DNA of 64,000 nt. It comes from Tipula vernalis. Its lineage: Eukaryota; Arthropoda; Insecta; Diptera; Tipulidae. This document shows, piece by piece, positions 59,561-64,000 of this stretch (the stretch's first letter is position 1; each line of letters opens with the position of its first letter). Made by a program: the position numbers and the translations under genes. Under the pieces are notes generated by a model. That model was not told where the DNA came from. It did not search any database and saw only the letters and a list, made by a program, of their open reading frames with translations. The DNA lies in the NCBI GenBank assembly GCA_958295665.1, contig OY282560.1, positions 192,450,061 to 192,514,060 on the forward strand, read 5' to 3'.

Positions 59561-59695
59561 TGCCGATGTTCGTAAAGCACAGCTTTTGTCTAGTTTCGTC
59601 ATTTCCAAATCTAAAAAATAAACGCGACTTCAATTTAGTAACTTATTTGAAAACTTTATTTTATATAATTGTACATTAATTGTGTTGTAAAAATT
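59561..59695 (+). repeat. BEL 3' end shared with the deleted copy
   Basis: TTTCGTCATTTCCAAATCT, AATAAACGCGACTTCAAT and ATTTTATATAATTGTACATT recur in inverted orientation at 60820-60941. It likely includes the start of the BEL LTR; limits were not resolved. Confidence 0.6.
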
Positions 59696-59740
59696 AAGGA
59701 AAAGTTACAAAATGATTCATTATAATACTCATATATACTT

Positions 59741-60163
59741 ATCTGTAACCTGTTGATATTGTTACGTTATTGCCTTGTCATCATTTTCTTTATCTAATTA
59801 TTCACAATCCCACCGCCGTCACCAATTGTTACGTTTTTGCCTTGTCAATCAAGGTTCGTATCACTGGATTGTGAATAATACAAAATCAATTTAACTTCTC
59901 ACCAACGAATTTATTTATTTCACACAAGAATTATTACAACACAGTTTATTAATAAAAATTCACACAATCAATTTATATATATTATTCTCAAATTGTTACT
60001 GTACACTTATAAATTTTATTTTACACTACAACACTTTTTAAATCACTTTTTAATTCCTTTTTAATCTTTACTCTATCGCTTACCAAATATTACTAATCCA
60101 ATTCGAACTTCTAGAAAGCTCATGACTTTTCCAGTTAGAATAGCGTAGAAACATTACGTAACA
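59741..60163 (-). mobile_element. LTR with primer-binding site, minus strand (337-bp LTR)
   Basis: The block 59827-60163 starts TGTTACGT and ends ACGTAACA. Two bases outside its left end, the plus strand reads AATCCCACCGCCGTCACCA, which has the form of a tRNA 3' end with CCA. On the minus strand this is a primer-binding site (TGGTGACGGCGGTGGGATT) two bases after a 5' LTR. A second partial LTR end (TTGTTACGTTATTGCCTTG) lies at about 59756-59775. The internal region of that element is otherwise absent. Superfamily not determined. Confidence 0.6.
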
Positions 60164-60818
60164 ATTTTTATCATGGAAAATTTTATTTTAGTACAGTAAA
60201 ATATTGAGCTATTTAATTAACTTCTTCTATTACACACTAGGTGTCACTGTCCCAATATGTTCCAATAGTGGACCTAACCTAAAAATACATAAATTAATGT
60301 ATTAAATTTATAATTATAAATCAAGTAATATTATATCAGAAAAATACTTACCTTTAAGATATCGAAGTGGCCATAATTTATGTAATATTATATTCATATT
60401 TAATAACAATTTATTATCATTTTAAAAGTAAACAAAAACAATAATTTATATGTTTACTTAAACTTTGACGTTTACCAAGTGTTATAAATTCTGTATTACA
60501 GTTCGATAATAGCATAGTAGAACATAATAGCCACCTAGATTTAAGTGTATGAAATAGGTTATTAAATTATCTTGTAAAAACATAAAATTATATTGGCTCT
60601 CTTTTGCATCGACCGTCAAAGGGTGTATATCGAAATAGATCGCCACGATTAGTGAGGTTAAAAATCTTATTAAAATAAAACTTGTATACCAAATAAAATG
60701 TTGTTAAAACATTTAAAGTAAATCGAAGAGTTTTATTTAATTATTGGACCAAGAAAACCACTAGATATAATCCACTACCATTAATAGTTATCGTTACAAC
60801 CATGATCATTTCGGTAAA
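60164..60818. other. AT-rich interval with one good splice-site pair
   Basis: On the minus strand a donor CTTAAAG/GTAAGTATTTTT at 60351 and an acceptor TTATGTATTTTTAG ending at 60279 would define a 73-bp intron. The flanking putative exons have stops in the frames I checked, so no gene is called. Part of the stretch may be LTR sequence of the deleted BEL copy. Confidence 0.4.
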
Positions 60819-61110
60819 TGTACAACACAACTGGATAATTAATGTACAATTATATAAAATAAAAGTCTTGAAATCTGTTACTTAATTGAAGTGGTGTTTA
60901 TTTTGGAGATTTGGAAATGACGGTACTATAGACAACAGCTCAGTGTTTGGCGCCATACTACTCGTTGAAATCGGCGATCGATTGGATGTATCTATATCTG
61001 CCGATCAGCATCTGCAGTAAAGACAATTTTGTACACACGAAAACGTATCAGGATATCTACTAATATATTTTGCAGTATTGGCCCTGTGAGTTAGTTCGAT
61101 ATTAGTTTTT
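60819..61110 (-). mobile_element. Internally deleted BEL copy, minus strand
   Basis: On the minus strand 61090-60945 matches 57306-57463 of the full BEL copy (L-T-G-P-I-L-Q-N and F-T-A-D-A are readable). At about 60943 it switches directly to sequence matching 59578-59689, the BEL 3' end. About 2.1 kb of pol is therefore missing at one junction. The two copies differ by several percent, so this is a separate insertion and not an assembly echo. Confidence 0.8.
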
Positions 61111-61187
61111 AAACCAAAAACATGTAAAATAAATTTATTATAAATAAAACAAAAGAAAATTAAATTAAAAATAGCGTAACGCCTAAA

Positions 61188-61703
61188 ACTATTGGCACAG
61201 TATAATTTCGATGCAGTTATTGGCACTACCGACTACCATACCATTTTCCTCTCTTTTAATAAGTCCTAATTATGTTTTATCAATGTGTTAGTGTAAATTA
61301 GTTTATTTTTTCTGTATTGTCAAACAAAAAAAGTAGTTAATAGGGTTAGTTTCCTCTAACATTTCATTGCAAAAACATCACGCGCAGAATCGTTTCGACT
61401 AGTAAAAAAATAGCGTATTGCGTTGAGGCCAGAAATGTAAGTACTAGTTTTATATATGTAGATACAGCAGTGTAATTGAACATTTTTATACAATTAATAT
61501 TCTTAAATATTATAAAATTAATTAAAATGAGTTGTTTTTCATTATTTGTTTATGTTAAACATTAAAAAAATTGTGTGCCAATAACTAGTTCTAATAAAGT
61601 CAAATTTTAATTATTGACACTAGGATACCAATAATTGGTTAATAAGAAACTACAATTATTGGCACGTGCCAATTATTATACCATAATCATGTGCCAATAA
61701 TTG
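61188..61703. promoter_or_regulatory. Cluster of seven TGCCAATAATTG-like sites upstream of pogo-like transposase
   Basis: Sites in both orientations: 61188-61198 (ACTATTGGCAC), 61216-61226 (GTTATTGGCAC), 61575-61585 (GTGCCAATAAC), 61627-61638 (ACCAATAATTGG), 61653-61665 (CAATTATTGGCAC), 61666-61677 (GTGCCAATTATT) and 61691-61703 (GTGCCAATAATTG). The middle pair forms a palindrome centred on CACGTG. Repeated subterminal motifs are how pogo-type ends bind their transposase, so this likely is the left end of the element; the outer terminus is not defined. Confidence 0.6.
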
Positions 61704-61757
61704 TAATTATTATTTTTTGTTATTATACTCGTAGATTTTTAATTCTGTAATTTAAAA

Positions 61758-63590
61758 ATGCCAAGAAAAAGAGACACATTTGATGAAGACCAGGTTCAAA
61801 AGGCATTAGGTGAAATTAGAAATGGCCAAATTAGTAAAAAGGCGGCAGCCAAATAATATATTGTGCCCAGATCAACGCTTCAATTTCGATTAGGGTCGCA
61901 TTTTTCTAAAGCTCGACCAACAATCCTAACCGAAGAAGAAGAGCAACGCATTGTTGAATGGATAAAAATTTCCCAACAAAAAGTATTCCCGAAGCGAAAC
62001 AAGGTTGTTGTTACAGCAGTAAAAAAATTTTTAGAAGATACTGATAGACCTCATCCATTTGGTGAGAACAAAATTCCAGGAAATGGTTGATTCAAGGCTT
62101 TTTTAAAACGACATCCGTCTCTATCGCTTAGAAGATCTCGACTATTATGATATATCAGAAGATCCAGCACGAATTTTTAACGGAGACGAGACGAATTTTC
62201 TTTTATGTCGTAAAACTAAAAACGTTTTAGCAGCGAAAGACTTTCGAAATGTATACGAAATCGACAAAGGATTGGCCAAAGCAAATTTAACGGTCATGTT
62301 TACCTTTTCTGCTGCCGGAGTATTAGCCCCTCCCATGATAATCTACCCATATAAAAGAATACCGGAAGAAATTCGTAAATCGTGGCCTAAAGGATGGGAA
62401 TTGGAAACAGTGACAACGGGTGGATGACAAAACAAGTGTTTTACTATATATTTTGTTGACGTGCACTCAATCCATCTAACGTTACCTGTTAGTGAGCTGT
62501 GTGTGAAACTGCAAATTATTTTAGTAGCATTATATCCAAATGCTACTAGAACATTACAGCCCGCTGATGTGGCAGCATTCAAACCGTTGAAAATGTCTTG
62601 GAATAGGAAAGTTTTAGAATGGCGACGTAATAATCCTAGTACCTCTTTAACAAAAAAAAAATTTGCATCATTATTATATGATGTTGTGGAAAGTACTGTG
62701 TGTAAGGAGACTATTCAGAAGGGTATCAAAACCTGTGGTCTCTTTCCATTCAACAAATTTGCAATTAATTTATCGGAATGCTTAAGAAGATCATCGTCTA
62801 TAAATCTACATATGGCAGTCGACTGAATCCCACATTACCGGACGATGGATTTCAGACGCTGTGTGAAGCAATCGGTGATAACAAAATTCAACTATTCGAA
62901 AGCATCGACCGAGGTGAACTTCAAAAAGATAGCTTCAACGAAGATTTAATATTTTTATATGATTTATATAACAAGTTTAAATCCAAAGGAAAATTAAATC
63001 TAAGTGTTTCAGATAAATCAACACAAACGCACGTTGAATATCAGAATATAGAAACCTCAGAAATAGACATCAGTGCCATCGACGAATTTTTTATAATTCA
63101 AGATCCGCCAAGTACGGCAAATGACGAAAATATAAATATTTCCAATGTCATTCCCATTCAACAGTCCACAGAACAACAAACAGTGACATACATAACTGTT
63201 CCTCCGCAAAGCACTACGGCAATAACTGATGATTTCCTACCTTGGCCAGAGACTCCCTTGAGAAAAGGTTGCCAAACGGACAAAATTAAAAAGCCATATG
63301 TGGTTACTTCTCCGCTGTGGATAAAACAAGAACAACTAAAAAAGATTAACTTAATAAAATTGAATTAGAAAAGGAAAACCGTAAAATTTTACGAATGAAA
63401 AATAAGGAGTTAAAAAATGCAGAAAACTGAATAAAACGAAACGCCCACGCAAAGAAAATGCAAAGTCTAAGAAGTCTTCAAGTACGACAACTTCTACAAA
63501 TCTGTTAGTTACAATTGAAAATACAGGGCAGAGCAGTATTGAAGGAAATAGAGATATGCGAATCTGCGAACAGTTAAATTGTCATAGCAA
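61758..63590 (+). pseudogene. pogo/Tigger-like transposase (DDE_1 type), recently broken
   Basis: From ATG at 61758: M-P-R-K-R, then the pipsqueak-type helix-turn-helix with G-Q-I-S-K-K-A-A-A-K, a TAA codon, V-P-R-S-T-L. The second domain has E-E-E-E-Q-R-I-V-E-W-I and P-G-N-G, then TGA where Trp is expected, and F-K-A-F-L-K-R-H-P. The catalytic domain has F-N-G-D-E-T-N-F (first D), T-V-M-F-T-F-S-A-A-G, P-P-M-I-I-Y-P, F-V-D-V-H-S-I-H (second D) and P-N-A-T-R, Q-P-A-D-V-A-A-F (third D), with 35 residues between the last two aspartates. G-L-F-P-F-N closes it. The tail has W-P-E-T-P-L-R-K-G and V-V-T-S-P-L-W, then a coiled, lysine-rich end read in two further frames (to about 63590). About six disabling changes only, so it is the youngest protein remnant here. 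Confidence 0.9.
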
Positions 63591-63594
63591 TAAT

Positions 63595-64000
63595 TAAAAT
63601 TTTCTAGTTGAGACTCCCGATTTTAATGAACCCATTGTAGAACCAATTATCAAACTCAATGAAATGGATGAATCTTCCGGAAGTTATCAATCTACTACGA
63701 ATATAATGACGTCAAGCAGCGTGGAACCAATCAAAGACACTCTGCAAAAGTTTGAGCAGATACAGAAACTACAAAGCATCAAAAACGATCAAAATGAATT
63801 TTTAGGTAAAACGATACCTCATGAAACCATTGTCAAACCGTTCCTAAAAAACAAAGAAATACGTAAGATGGAACGGGCTCCAGACATATACTTTCTACAT
63901 CGAACAGAGTGTCGATTATTAGTCAGCCACCAAAAGGTCATCATGTTCCTAAACTTTTTTGTACTGGTACTGGATATTGGAGATAATTCACCAGCAGTTG
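63595..64000 (+). CDS. Unidentified open frame running off the window
   Basis: After a TAA at about 63591 the frame stays open for 135 codons to the window edge. The first ATG is at 63666 (M-D-E-S-S). It is Ser/Thr/Glu-rich, then lysine-rich (I-V-K-P-F-L-K-N-K-E-I-R-K), then hydrophobic near the edge (V-I-M-F-L-N-F-F-V-L-V-L). It could be a further C-terminal part of the pogo-like protein or the start of another gene; no domain is recognised. A stop may lie just outside. Confidence 0.35.

Larger units (their letters stand above)
54075..59695 (+). mobile_element. BEL/Pao retrotransposon, best preserved copy, split by a Tc1-like element
   Basis: Gag, protease, RT, RNase H, integrase and part of the 3' end are all recognisable, which is more than in any other BEL copy here. 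A Tc1-like element sits between the RT entry and the RT core (55765-57298). The terminal 59578-59689 segment is shared with the deleted minus-strand copy at 60820-60941, which shows that the 3' end is family sequence. Frameshifts and stops are moderate. Confidence 0.87.

Noticed and set aside
61005..61226. A 73-residue minus-strand frame ending in cysteines
   Set aside because: Overlaps the deleted BEL copy in a different frame and the pogo-like end; no motif.

Overview
The window is eukaryotic, AT-rich, and almost certainly from an insect, most likely a fly (Diptera). Every recognisable protein remnant belongs to a transposable element (TE): BEL/Pao, Ty3/gypsy (CsRn1-like, mag-like and one further lineage), Jockey and another non-LTR LINE, a Penelope-like element, mariner/Tc1 and pogo-like elements. 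A dispersed element carrying an internal GTCN-type microsatellite resembles the dipteran mini-me/INE-1 (DINE-1) group. I found no convincing host gene, tRNA, rRNA or CRISPR. The species assignment is inference. The TE families are read from catalytic and domain motifs visible in translation.

Layout. 0.16-0.6 kb: end of a BEL polyprotein. 0.66-3.8 kb: a degenerate AT-rich tandem array. 3.8-7.9 kb: AT-rich sequence with one tRNA-derived SINE that keeps an exact 14-bp target-site duplication. 7.86-9.4 kb: two copies of a microsatellite-bearing element, the second expanded by about 775 bp of an 8-bp repeat, followed at once by 3.7 kb of a 7/8-bp TACTTT satellite (9.45-13.12 kb). 14.4-18.6 kb: a dead CsRn1-like gypsy element on the minus strand with palindromic LTRs and an inverted copy of its own 3' end where the primer-binding site should be. 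18.6-22.9 kb: AT-rich, with a LINE fragment. 22.95-26.7 kb: a gypsy remnant on the plus strand, interrupted by a 1026-bp non-autonomous DNA transposon at a TA site. 26.7-33.2 kb: AT-rich, with a three-copy SINE-like family and an intact MITE. 33.8-38.3 kb: Penelope-like, mariner, Jockey and mariner remnants. 39.5-41.4 kb: a second degenerate AT array carrying a third mini-me-like copy. 41.9-45.9 kb: two divergent BEL remnants, the second interrupted by a mariner/Tc1-type transposase. 48.3-51.8 kb: a mag-like gypsy element fused to an opposite-strand gypsy protease. 54.1-59.7 kb: the best preserved BEL element, split by a Tc1-like element with 310-bp inverted arms. 59.7-61.1 kb: an isolated LTR plus primer-binding site and an internally deleted copy of the same BEL family. 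61.2-64 kb: a pogo-like transposase with a cluster of candidate binding sites, running to the window edge.

No element looks capable of coding for its own movement: every polyprotein or transposase has frameshifts, nonsense codons or missing domains. The window therefore reads as a layered TE graveyard (pericentromeric, intergenic or within a giant intron). Its interest lies in structure: nested insertions with readable target sites, several independent inverted duplications of 3' ends, microsatellite birth inside a TE, and short non-autonomous families that look undescribed. All repeat boundaries and identities were judged by eye.
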